NCBI GenBank assembly: GCA_034509925.1
Contig: CM067538.1
Location: 3,153,001-3,217,000 of the forward strand
DNA from: Hirudinaria manillensis
Taxonomy: Eukaryota; Annelida; Clitellata; Hirudinida; Hirudinidae
Length of the DNA: 64,000 bases
Direction of reading: 5' to 3'
This document shows positions 46,901 through 56,435 of this stretch, piece by piece. Position 1 is the stretch's first letter. Each line of letters starts with the position of its first letter. Position numbers and translations under genes: made by a program. Below the pieces are notes generated by a model that was not told the DNA's origin, did no database searches, and saw only the letters and a program-made list of their open reading frames with translations.

Positions 46901-49900
46901 GAGTAGCGGATTCAACTTTTGGCGATTTCTTTCTGGACTCTCTCGATCTCGACCTGCTTTTGTCTGCTCTACGGATCTTTGGTTGGATTTTTGTCTTATC
47001 TTCGCCTTCTATGTAATAAACCAGGGAGTCCACATCTTCGATGTGAGCACCTTTCGTGCCAGACTCCAATTGGTTTAGCACTTCCAAACCTTCGTTGTAT
47101 TCGGCGGCAAAATAGTCGATGTCAAACTTCGAGAAACATTCCTTAGAATCGGGTCTTTCTTCTTCAATCAACGCTTCAATCGAGTCGTGTGAATCAGCCG
47201 CAACAATCTTTGAATCGTAAGAGATCGCCTGTTTCGATGCTTCTTCTTCATTCGAAACGATTTCAGGTTCAGGAACGGCCTCAACACTTGGTTCTCTTGA
47301 ATCCTGATCGAATATTTCGACGGAATGTTGCAGCTGGATATCTAATTCGTCGTCTTTCTCTTTACATATTTCGTATTCCAAACTTTCGAGCATCTCAGTC
47401 TGTTCGCATGAAACTCTATCGACTTCTGACTCATTGATTTGAATTTCTTGTGAAAATGTCTCTTTTGATTCTACCTCGTCTTCAGGTTTTGGCGTAACAA
47501 ACTTCGTGACTTGCAAAGTTTCTCGAACGATAACCGATTCTTCCAGTTTGTCTTCTAAGCCTAAGACGTCCTTCAATGGCAAAGCTTCCTTCAAGTTAGT
47601 CTCGACTGACTTCTGTTCCCTTGCCGTATCAGCAGAAGAACTTCTATTTTCGGTCTCAGAAACGCATTCGCGTCTGAACGAAATTTTGCGTTTTCGCTTT
47701 TCAACGACAGTAAATCCGGTATCGTCGGCGTCTTCAGTTATTTCTGTTTCGGCATACTCCGGATGAAGAGCCACGTGATGCATCATCATTCGCGAAACGC
47801 TGTACGGTGGAATTTTATCCTCGTCGTGAGTAGCGGATTCAACTTTTGGCGATTTCTTTCTGGACTCTCTCGATCTCGACCTGCTTTTGTCTGCTCTACG
47901 GATCTTTGGTTGGATTTTTGTCTTATCTTCGCCTTCTATGTAATAAACCAGGGAGTCCACGTCTTCGATGTGAGCACCTTTCGTGCCAGACTCCAATTGG
48001 TTTAGCACTTCCAAACCTTCGTTGTATTCAGCGGCAAAATAGTCGATGTCAAACTTCGAGAAACATTCCTTAGAATCGGGTCTTTCTTCTTCAATCACCG
48101 CTTCAATCGAGTCGTGTGAATCAGCCGCAACAATCTTTGAATCGTAAGAGATCGCCTGTTTCGATGCTTCTTCCTCATTCGAAACGATTTCAGGTTCAGG
48201 AACGGCCTCAACACTTGGTTCTCTTGAATCCTGATCGATTATTTCGACGGAATGTTGCAGCCGGATATCTAATTCGTCGTCTTTCTCTTTACAGATTTCG
48301 TATTCCAAACTTTCAAGCATCTCAGTCTGTTCGCTTGAAACTCTATCGACTTGTGACTCATTGATTTGAATTTCTTGTGAAAATGACTCTTTTGATTCTA
48401 CCTCGTCTTCAGGTTTTGGCGTAACAAACTTCGTGACTTGCAAAGTTTCTCGAACGATAACCGATTCTTCCAGTTTGTCTTCTAAGCCTAAGACGTCCTT
48501 CAATGGCAAAGCTTCCTTCAAGTTAGTCTCGACTGACTTCTGTTCCCTTGCCGTATCAGCAGAAGAACTTCTATTTTCGGTCTCAGAAACGCATTCGCGT
48601 CTGAACGAAATTTTGCGTTTTCGCTTTTCAACGACAGTAAATCCGGTATCGTCGGCGTCTTCAGTTATTTCTGTTTCGGCATACTCCGGATGAAGAGCCA
48701 CGTGATGCATCATCATTCGCGAAACGCTGTACGGTGGAATTTTATCCTCGTCGTGAGTAGCGGATTCAACTTTTGGCGATTTCTTTCTGGACTCTCTCGA
48801 TCTCGACCTGCTTTTGTCTGCTCTACGGATCTTTGGTTGGATTATTGTCTTATCTTCGCCTTCTATGTAATAAACCAGGGAGTCCACGTCTTCGATGTGA
48901 GCACCTTTCGTGCCAGACTCCAATTGCTTTAGCACTTCCAAACCTTCGTTGTATTCAGCGGCAAAATAGTCGATGTCAAACTTCGAGAAACATTCCTTAG
49001 CATCGGGTCTTTCTTCTTCAATCACCGCTTCAATCAAGTCGTGTGAATCAGCCGCAACAGTCTTTGACTCGTAAGAGATCGCCTGTTTCGATGTTTCTTC
49101 CTCATTCGAAACGATTTCAGATTCAGGCATGGCCTCAACACTTGGTTCTCTTGCTTGCTGATCAATGATTTTTATATCTTCCATAGGATCAATCTTGTCC
49201 ACGATTATGGCCACTTCACTGGGCACAAAAGAACTGGTTTCACGTTTGACGGAATGTTTCAGCTGGATATCTAATTCGTCATCATTCTCTTTACAGAATT
49301 CACTTTCGAGTTCCAAACTTTCAAGCATCTCAGTCTGTTCGCATGAAACTCTATCGACTTCTGACTCATTGATTTGAATTTCTTGTGAAAATGACTCTTT
49401 TGATTCTACCTCGTCTTCAGGTTTTGGCGGTACAAGCTTCGTCGGTTGCAAAGTTTCTTGAACGATAACCGATTCTTCCAGTTTGTCTTCTAAGCATAAG
49501 ACGTCCTTCAATGGCAAAGCTTCCTTCAAGTTAGTCTCGACTGACTTCTGTTCCCTTGCCGTATCAGCAGAAGAACTTCTATTTTCGGTCTCAGAAACGC
49601 ATTCGCGTCTGAACGAAATTTGGCGTTTTCGCTTTTCAACGACAGTAAATCCGGTATCGTCGGCGTCTTCAGTTATTTCTGTTTCGGCATACTCCGGATG
49701 AAGAGCCACGTGATGCATCATCATTCGCGAAACGCTGTACGGTGGAATTTTATCCTCGTCGTGAGTAGCGGATTCAACTTTTGGCGATTTCTTTCTGGAC
49801 TCTCTCGATCTCGACCTGCTTTTGTCTGCTCTACGGATCTTTGGTTGAATTTTTGTCTTATCTTCGCCTTCTATGTAATAAACCAGGGAGTCCACATCTT

Positions 49901-52900
49901 CGATGTGAGCACCTTTCGTGCCAGACTCCAATTGGTTTAGCACTTCCAAACCTTCGTTGTATTCGGCGGCAAAATAGTCGATGTCAAACTTCGAGAAACA
50001 TTCCTTAGAATCGGGTCTTTCTTCAGCAACAGACTTTGAATCGTCAGAGATCACCTGTTTCAACACTTCTTCATTCGAAACGATTTCAGGCTCAGGCACG
50101 GCCTCAAAACTTGGTTCTCTTGAATCCTGAGCGATGATTTCAACATTTTCCATCCGATCAATCGTGTCAACGATAATGGTGACTTCACTGGGCACCAAAG
50201 AACCGATTTCACGTTTGACGGAATGTTTCAGCTGGAGATCTAATTTGTCGTCTTTCTCTTTACAGATTTTACTTTCGAGTTCCAAACTTTCAAGCATCTC
50301 AGTCTGTTCGCATGAAACTCTATCGACTTGTGACTCATTGATTTGAATTTCTTGTGAAAATGACTCTTTTGATTCTACCACGTCTTCAGGTTTTGGCGGT
50401 ACAAGCTTCGTCGGTTGCAAAGTTTCTCGAACGATAATCGATTCTTCCAGTTTGTCTTCTAAGCCCAAGTCGTCCTTCAATGGCAAAGCTTCTTTGAAGT
50501 TAGTCTCGACTGTCTTCTGTTCGCTTGCAATATCTGCAGAACAACTTCTATTTTCGTTCTCAGAAACGCGTTCGCGTCTGAACGAAGTTTTGCGCTTTCG
50601 CTTTTCAACGACAGTAAATCCGGTATCGTCGGCGTCTTCAGTTATTTCTGTTTCGGCATACTCCGGATGAAGAGCCACGTGATGCATCATCATTCGCGAA
50701 ACGCTGTACGGTGGAATTTTATCCTCGTCGTGAGTAGCGGATTCAACTTTTGGCGATTTCTTTCTGGACTCTCTCGATCTCGACCTGCTTTTGTCTGCTC
50801 TACGGATCTTTGGTTGAATTTTTGTCTTATCTTCGCCTTCTATGTAATAAACCAGGGAGTCCACGTCTTCGATGTGACCTCCTTTGGTGCCAGACTCCAA
50901 TTGGTTTAGCACTTCCAAACCTTCGTTGTATTCGGCGGTAAAATATTCGATGTCAAACTTCGAGAAACATTCCTTAGAATCGGGTCTTTCTTCAGCAACA
51001 GACTTTGAATCGTCAGAGATCGCCTGTTTCAACACTTCTTCTTCATTCGAAACGATTTCAGGCTCAGGCACGGCCTCAGCACTTGGTTCTCTTGAATCCT
51101 GAGCGATGTTTTCAACATTTTCCATCCGATCAATCTTGTCAACGATAATGGTGACTTCACTGGGCACCAAAGAACCGATTTCACGTTTGACGGAATGTTT
51201 CAGCTGGAGATCTAATTTGTCGTCTTTCTCTTTACAAATTTCACTTTCGAGTTCCAAACTTTCAAGCATCTCAGTCTGTTCGCATGAAACTCTACAGACT
51301 TCTATTTGACTGATTTGAATATCTTGTGAAAATAACTCTTTTGATTCTACCTCGTCTTCAGGTTTTGGCGTAACAAACTTCGTCACTTGAAAAGTTTCTC
51401 GATCGATAACCGATTCTTCGTCAGAGATCGCCTGTTTCGACTCTTCTTCATTCGAAACGTTTTCAGGTTCAGGCACAGCCTCAACACTTGGTTCTCTTCC
51501 ATCCTGATCGATGATTTCGACGGAATGTTTCAGCTGGAAATCTAAATCGTCGTCTCTCTCTTTACAGATTTCACTTTCGAGTTCCAAACTTTCAAGCATG
51601 TCAGTCTGTTCGCATGAAACTCTATCGACTTCTGACTCAATGATTGGAATATCTTGTGAAAATGACTCTTTTGATTCTACCTCGTCTTGAGGTTTTGCCG
51701 TAACAAACTTCGTGACTTGCAAAGTTTCTCGAACGATAACCGATTCTTCCAGTTTGTCTTCTAAGCCCAAGTCGTCCTTCAATAGCAAAGCATCTTTGAA
51801 GTTAGTCTCGACGGTCTTCTGTTCGCTTGCAATATCTGCAGAACAACTTCTATTTTCGTTCTCAGAAACGCGTTCGCGTCTGAACGAAGTTTTGCGCTTT
51901 CGCTTTTCAACGACAGTAAATCCGGTATCGTCGGCGTCTTCAGTTATTTCTGTTTCGGCATACTCCGGATGAAGAGCCACGTGATGCATCATCATTCGCG
52001 AAACGCTGTACGGTGGGATTCTTTCCTCGTCGTGAGTAGCGGCTTCAACTTTTGGCGATTTCTTTCTGGACTCTCTCGATCTCGATCTGCTTTTGTCTGC
52101 TCTACGGATCTTTGGTTGAATTTTTGTCTTATCTTCGCCTTCTATGTAATAAACCAGGGATTCCACGTCTTCGATGTGAGCACCTTTCGTGCCAGACTCC
52201 AATTGGTTTAGCACTACCAAACCTTCGCTGTATTCAGCGGCAAAATAGTCGATGTCAAACTTCGAGAAACATTCCTTAGCATCGGGTCTTTCTTCTTCAA
52301 TCACCGCTTCAATCAAGTCGTGTGAATCAGCCGCAACAGTCTTTGACTCGTAAGAGATCGCCTGTTTCGATGTTTCTTCCTCATTCGAAACGATTTCAGA
52401 TTCAGGCATGGCCTCATCACTTGGTTCTCTTGCTTGCTGATCAACGATTTTTATATCTTCCATAGGATCAATCTTGTCCACGATTATGGCCACTTCACTG
52501 GGCACAAAAGAACTGGTTTCACGTTTGACGGAATGTTTCAGCTGGATATCTAATTCGTCATCATTCTCTTTACAGAATTCACTTTCGAGTTCCAAACTTT
52601 CAAGCATCTCAGTCTGTTCGCTTGAAACTCTATCGACTTGTGACTCATTGATTTGAATTTCTTGTGAAAATGACTCTTTTGATTCTACCTCGTCTTCAGG
52701 TTTTGGCGGTACAAGCTTCGTCGGTTGCAAAGTTTCTTGAACGATAACCGATTCTTCCAGTTTGTCTTTTAAGCCTAAGACGTCCTTCAATGGCAAAGCT
52801 TCCTTCAAGTTAGTCTCGACTGACTTCTGTTCTCTTGCCGTATCAGCAGAAGAACTTCTATTTTCGGTCTCAGAAACGCATTCGCGTCTGAACGAAATTT

Positions 52901-54722
52901 TGCGTTTTCGCTTTTCAACGACAGTAAATCCGGTATCGTCGGCGTCTTCAGTTATTTCTGTTTCGGCATACTCCGGATGAAGAGCCACGTGATGCATCAT
53001 CATTCGCGAAACGCTGTACGGTGGAATTTTATCCTCGTCGTGAGTAGCGGATTCAACTTTTGGTGATTTCTTTCTGGACTCTCTCGATCTCGATCTGCTT
53101 TTGTCTGCTCTACGGATCTTTGGTTGAATTTTTGTCTTATCTTCGCTTTCTATGTAATAAACCAAGGAGTCCACGTCTTCGATGTGACCTCCTTTCGTGC
53201 CAGACTCCAATTGGTTTAGCACTTCCAAACCTTCGTTGTATTCGGCGGTAAAATATTCGATGTCAAACTTCGAGAAACATTCCTTAGAATCGGGTCTTTC
53301 TTCAGCAACAGACTTTGAATCGTCAGAGATCGCCTGTTTCAACACTTCTTCTTCATTCGAAACGATTTCAGGCTCAGGCAAGGCCTCAACACTTGGTTCT
53401 CTTGAATCCTGAGCGATGATTTCAACATTTTCCATCCGATCAATCTTGTCAACGATAATGGTGACTTCACTGGGCACCAAAGAACCGATTTCACGTTTGA
53501 CGGAATGTTTCAGCTGGAGATCTAATTTGTCGTCTTTCTCTTTACAAATTTCACTTTCGAGTTCCAAACTTTCAAGCATCTCAGTCTGTTCGCATGAAAC
53601 TCTACAGACTTCTATTTGACTGATTTGAATATCTTGTGAAAATAACTCTTTTGATTCTACCTCGTCTTCAGGTTTTGGCGTAACAAACTTCGTCACTTGA
53701 AAAGTTTCTCGATCGATAACCGATTCTTCGTCAGAGATCGCCTGTTTCGACGCTTCTTCATTCGAAACGTTTTCAGGTTCAGGCACAGCCTCAACACTTG
53801 GTTCTCTTCCATCCTGATCGATGATTTCGACGGAATGTTTCAGCTGGAAATCTAAATCGTCGTCTCTCTCTTTACAGATTTCACTTTCGAGTTCCAAACT
53901 TTCAAGCATGTCAGTCTGTTCGCATGAAACTCTATCGACTTCTGACTCAATGATTGGAATATCTTGTGAAAATGACTCTTTTGATTCTACCTCGTCTTGA
54001 GGTTTTGCCGTAACAAACTTCGTGACTTGCAAAGTTTCTCGAACGATAACCGATTCTTCCAGTTTGTCTTCTAAGCCCAAGTCGTCCTTCAATGGCAAAG
54101 CATCTTTGAAGTTAGTCTCGACGGTCTTCTGTTCGCTTGCAATATCTGCAGAACAACTTCTATTTTCGTTCTCAGAAACGCGTTCGCGTCTGAACGAAGT
54201 TTTGCGCTTTCGCTTTTCAACGACAGTAAATCCGGTATCGTCGGCGTCTTCAGTTATTTCTGTTTCGGCATACTCCGGATGAAGAGCCACGTTATGCATC
54301 ATCATTCGCGAAACGCTGTACGGTGGGATTCTTTCCTCGTCGTGAGTAGCGGCTTCAACTTTTGGCGATTTCTTTCTGGACTCTCTCGATCTCGATCTGC
54401 TTTTGTCTGCTCTACGGATCTTTGGTTGAATTTTTGTCTTATCTTCGCCTTCTATGTAATAAACCAGGGAGTCCACGTCTTCGATGTGACCTCCTTTGGT
54501 GCCAGACTCCAATTGGTTTAGCACTTCCAAACCTTCGTTGTATTCGGCGGTAAAATATTCGATGTCAAACTTCGAGAAACATTCCTTAGAATCGGGTCTT
54601 TCTTCAGCAACAGACTTTGAATCGTCAGAGATCACCTGTTTCAACACTTCTTCATTCGAAACGATTTCAGGCTCAGGCACGGCCTCAAAACTTGGTTCTC
54701 TTGAATCCTGAGCGATGATTTC
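43962..54722 (-). CDS. Giant acidic tandem-repeat protein, main (3') part, about 3590 codons
   Basis: Open without interruption for 10.8 kb and collinear with the 5' part at 54723-57309. Repeat-containing part: eight of the ten copies of a Glu/Ser-rich unit (see the repeat entry). Each has a conserved core of about 130 residues (SKFD.(D/E)YF.AEY.EGLEVL, GTKG.HIEDV(D/E)SLVYYIE, ADKSRSRSRESRKKSPKV, PPYSVSRMMMHHVALHPEY, DDTGFTVVEKRKRK) and a variable acidic linker. The non-repeat C-terminal 700 residues (about 46.06-43.96 kb) are Ser-rich, then basic, with several bipartite-NLS-like clusters (KSRRKRKSNK, RRKSKKQRSK, RKRLKSLKKRKK). They end EATHRRK. No enzyme, membrane segment or signal peptide is seen. 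Probably intrinsically disordered and nuclear or RNA-associated by composition. I recognise no family; the GFTVVEKRKRK segment only faintly recalls the GFTEV.SK motif of PRRC2-like proteins. Confidence 0.75.
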   Translation of the reverse strand, partial: EIIAQDSREPSFEAVPEPEIVSNEEVLKQVISDDSKSVAEERPDSKECFSKFDIEYFTAEYNEGLEVLNQLESGTKGGHIEDVDSLVYYIEGEDKTKIQPKIRRADKSRSRSRESRKKSPKVEAATHDEERIPPYSVSRMMMHNVALHPEYAETEITEDADDTGFTVVEKRKRKTSFRRERVSENENRSCSADIASEQKTVETNFKDALPLKDDLGLEDKLEESVIVRETLQVTKFVTAKPQDEVESKESFSQDIPIIESEVDRVSCEQTDMLESLELESEICKERDDDLDFQLKHSVEIIDQDGREPSVEAVPEPENVSNEEASKQAISDEESVIDRETFQVTKFVTPKPEDEVESKELFSQDIQISQIEVCRVSCEQTEMLESLELESEICKEKDDKLDLQLKHSVKREIGSLVPSEVTIIVDKIDRMENVEIIAQDSREPSVEALPEPEIVSNEEEVLKQAISDDSKSVAEERPDSKECFSKFDIEYFTAEYNEGLEVLNQLESGTKGGHIEDVDSLVYYIESEDKTKIQPKIRRADKSRSRSRESRKKSPKVESATHDEDKIPPYSVSRMMMHHVALHPEYAETEITEDADDTGFTVVEKRKRKISFRRECVSETENRSSSADTAREQKSVETNLKEALPLKDVLGLKDKLEESVIVQETLQPTKLVPPKPEDEVESKESFSQEIQINESQVDRVSSEQTEMLESLELESEFCKENDDELDIQLKHSVKRETSSFVPSEVAIIVDKIDPMEDIKIVDQQAREPSDEAMPESEIVSNEEETSKQAISYESKTVAADSHDLIEAVIEEERPDAKECFSKFDIDYFAAEYSEGLVVLNQLESGTKGAHIEDVESLVYYIEGEDKTKIQPKIRRADKSRSRSRESRKKSPKVEAATHDEERIPPYSVSRMMMHHVALHPEYAETEITEDADDTGFTVVEKRKRKTSFRRERVSENENRSCSADIASEQKTVETNFKDALLLKDDLGLEDKLEESVIVRETLQVTKFVTAKPQDEVESKESFSQDIPIIESEVDRVSCEQTDMLESLELESEICKERDDDLDFQLKHSVEIIDQDGREPSVEAVPEPENVSNEEESKQAISDEESVIDRETFQVTKFVTPKPEDEVESKELFSQDIQISQIEVCRVSCEQTEMLESLELESEICKEKDDKLDLQLKHSVKREIGSLVPSEVTIIVDKIDRMENVENIAQDSREPSAEAVPEPEIVSNEEEVLKQAISDDSKSVAEERPDSKECFSKFDIEYFTAEYNEGLEVLNQLESGTKGGHIEDVDSLVYYIEGEDKTKIQPKIRRADKSRSRSRESRKKSPKVESATHDEDKIPPYSVSRMMMHHVALHPEYAETEITEDADDTGFTVVEKRKRKTSFRRERVSENENRSCSADIASEQKTVETNFKEALPLKDDLGLEDKLEESIIVRETLQPTKLVPPKPEDVVESKESFSQEIQINESQVDRVSCEQTEMLESLELESKICKEKDDKLDLQLKHSVKREIGSLVPSEVTIIVDTIDRMENVEIIAQDSREPSFEAVPEPEIVSNEEVLKQVISDDSKSVAEERPDSKECFSKFDIDYFAAEYNEGLEVLNQLESGTKGAHIEDVDSLVYYIEGEDKTKIQPKIRRADKSRSRSRESRKKSPKVESATHDEDKIPPYSVSRMMMHHVALHPEYAETEITEDADDTGFTVVEKRKRQISFRRECVSETENRSSSADTAREQKSVETNLKEALPLKDVLCLEDKLEESVIVQETLQPTKLVPPKPEDEVESKESFSQEIQINESEVDRVSCEQTEMLESLELESEFCKENDDELDIQLKHSVKRETSSFVPSEVAIIVDKIDPMEDIKIIDQQAREPSVEAMPESEIVSNEEETSKQAISYESKTVAADSHDLIEAVIEEERPDAKECFSKFDIDYFAAEYNEGLEVLKQLESGTKGAHIEDVDSLVYYIEGEDKTIIQPKIRRADKSRSRSRESRKKSPKVESATHDEDKIPPYSVSRMMMHHVALHPEYAETEITEDADDTGFTVVEKRKRKISFRRECVSETENRSSSADTAREQKSVETNLKEALPLKDVLGLEDKLEESVIVRETLQVTKFVTPKPEDEVESKESFSQEIQINESQVDRVSSEQTEMLESLEYEICKEKDDELDIRLQHSVEIIDQDSREPSVEAVPEPEIVSNEEEASKQAISYDSKIVAADSHDSIEAVIEEERPDSKECFSKFDIDYFAAEYNEGLEVLNQLESGTKGAHIEDVDSLVYYIEGEDKTKIQPKIRRADKSRSRSRESRKKSPKVESATHDEDKIPPYSVSRMMMHHVALHPEYAETEITEDADDTGFTVVEKRKRKISFRRECVSETENRSSSADTAREQKSVETNLKEALPLKDVLGLEDKLEESVIVRETLQVTKFVTPKPEDEVESKETFSQEIQINESEVDRVSCEQTEMLESLEYEICKEKDDELDIQLQHSVEIFDQDSREPSVEAVPEPEIVSNEEEASKQAISYDSKIVAADSHDSIEALIEEERPDSKECFSKFDIDYFAAEYNEGLEVLNQLESGTKGAHIEDVDSLVYYIEGEDKTKIQPKIRRADKSRSRSRESRKKSPKVESATHDEDKIPPYSVSRMMMHHVALHPEYAETEITEDADDTGFTVVEKRKRKTSFRRECVSETENRSSSADTAREQKSVETNLKEALPLKDVLGLEDKLEESVIVQETLQPTKLVPEDEVESKELFSQDIQFSEVDRVSCEHTELLESLELESEICKEIDDELGIQLKHSFEIIDQDSREPSVEAVPKPEIVSNEEESSKQAISDEESVIIRENLQLTKLVPPNPEDEVESKELFSQDIQISHSEVDRVSCEQTEMLDSLELESEICNEKDDELDLQPKRFLKIEAGPGMPEDSAINVDKIEWREGVEIIESTVDGMHRVVDVADIASNDRETIAALLSPVDSKEFSSVSQVLEIGQSESDCFVCERNEAFESLDFKGEISKDDIFDIQSKGFVNLEAGESEKHVDKFESKKMVEKVDRDTIETTVAEFIGDLHYPGIVEDFMDMRLSERNQYDDCYLDLTPSVENFKLVGRSVKQSCEFSFGGHFASNQVAPFGSFGSSSVTRFSGETGNNCYSVQESPRGFSDHVSNQDVHSLKNLYEDDLSLLLQLHEAYYQQCSVSRTECSDVGQSFSDSTFCSSPIPSVEHLVPFFCSSKAPVFISCEHIDEMDCSQFVSPSYPAVENLKSFVIQATPSSVMLPADSFLDSCPSPSLISCDHCSSGQVLDFSVAAISSSDDKYMPTIPACEKSSDETIIKSDEAEEIEVTKIEEVDIVCPEKPNAKEVYGGFSVGAQLVSSMEFTSTKDRANHGEIDSIKSRRKRKSNKVNPFQNPSLEDVSGADKQPTVGLEGGRDPKMIQETTFTCKKKSVESFCEGHADIPLDAQNPQSPKQTSSLRRKSKKQRSKLAVQEALPTSDIDRKQIPNLAAGNVGQVTSPLDSKFAKMSDPVAHCPGRECDHEMDAFARKRLKSLKKRKKADGTYVSPHGPQPSDSGPESSKVSPQNPPKRIKENKIRSALRKLAQEDPESRNEKLVLVAGEATHRRK

Positions 54723-56435
54723 TAATGGTGACTTCACTGGGCACCAAAGAACCGATTTCACGTTTGACGGAATGTTTCAGCTGGAGATCTAATTTGTCGT
54801 CTTTCTCTTTACAGATTTTACTTTCGAGTTCCAAACTTTCAAGCATCTCAGTCTGTTCGCATGAAACTCTATCGACTTCTGAATCAATGATTGGAATATC
54901 TTGTGAAAATGACTCTTTTGATTCTACCTCGTCTTCAGGTTTTGCCGTAACAAACTTCGTGACTTGCAAAGTTTCTCGAACGATAACCGATTCTTCCAGT
55001 TTGTCTTCTAAGCCCAAGTAGTCTTTCAATGGCAAAGCATCTTTGAAGTTAGTCTCGACGGTCTTCTGTTCGCTTGCAATATCGGCAGAACAACTTCTAT
55101 TTTCGTTCTCAGAAACGCGTTCGCGTCTGAACGAAGTTTTGCGCTTTCGCTTTTCAACGACAGTAAATCCGGTATCGTCGGCGTCTTCAGTTATTTCTGT
55201 TTCGGCATACTCCGGATGAAGAGCCACGTGATGCATCATCATTCGCGAAACGCTGTACGGTGGGATTCTTTCCTCGTCGTGAGTAGCGGCTTCAACTTTT
55301 GGCGATTTCTTTCTGGACTCTCTCGATCTCGATCTGCTTTTGTCTGCTCTACGGATCTTTGGTTGAATTTTTGTCTTATCTTCGCCTTCTATGTAATAAA
55401 CCAGGGATTCCACGTCTTCGATGTGAGCACCTTTCGTGCCAGACTCCAATTGGTTTAGCACTACCAAACCTTCGCTGTATTCAGCGGCAAAATAGTCGAT
55501 TTCGAACTTCGAGAAACATTCCTTAGAATCGGGTCTTTCTTCTTCAATCACCGCTTCAATCGAGTCGTGTGAATCAGCCGCAATAATCTTTGAATCGTAA
55601 GAGATCGCCTGTTTCGATGCTTCTTCCTCATTCGAAACGATTTCAGGTTCAGGAACGGCCTCAACACTTGGTTCTCTTGAATCCTGATCGATTATTTCGA
55701 CGGAATGTTGCAGCCGGATATCTAATTCGTCGTCTTTCTCTTTACAGATTTCGTATTCCAAACTTTCAAGCATCTCAGTCTGTTCGCATGGAACTCTATC
55801 GACTTCTGACTCAATGATTGGAATATCTTGTGAAAATGACTCTTTTGATTCTACCTCGTCTTTTGCCGTAACAAACTTCGTGACTTGCAAAGTTTCTCGA
55901 ACGATAATCGATTCTTCCAGTTTGTCTTCTAAGCCTAAGTCGTCCTTCAATGGCAAAGCTTCTTTGAAGTTAGTCTCGACTGTCTTCTGTTCGCTTGCAA
56001 TATCTGCAGAACCACTTCTAGTTTCGTTCTCAGAAATGCATTCGCGTCTGAACGAAATTTTGCGTTTTCGCTTTTCAACGACAGTAAATCCGGTATCGTC
56101 GGCGTCTTCAGTTATTTCTGTTTCGGCATACTCCGGATGAAGAGCCACGTTATGCATCATCATTCGCGAAACGCTGTACGGTGGGATTCTTTCCTCGTCG
56201 TGAGTAGCGGCTTCAACTTTTGGCGATTTCTTTCTGGACTCTCTCGATCTCGATCTGCTTTTGTCTGCTCTACGGATCTTTGGTTGGACTTTTGTCTTAT
56301 CTTCGCCTTCTATGTAATAAACCAGGTAGTCCACGTCTTCGATGTGACCTCCTTTGGTGCCAGATTCTAATTGGTTCATCACTTGCAAACCTTCGTTGTA
56401 CTCCGCGGCAAAATAATCGTCGTCAAACTTCGAGA
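46090..56435 (-). repeat. Ten-copy coding tandem repeat, units 921-1302 bp, with a 2310-bp higher-order unit
   Basis: The same core point (plus-strand ATGAAGAGCCACGT) recurs at 46836, 47763, 48690, 49698, 50667, 51969, 52977, 54279, 55216 and 56137. Spacings are 927, 927, 1008, 969, 1302, 1008, 1302, 937 and 921. All are multiples of three except 937. The pair 1302+1008 occurs with an almost identical neighbour 2310 bp away (for example 51106 against 53416 and 51421 against 53731). Copies are near-identical even at silent sites in the core; length variation lies in the acidic linkers. Antisense open frames recur in every copy simply because the DNA does. Confidence 0.95.
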
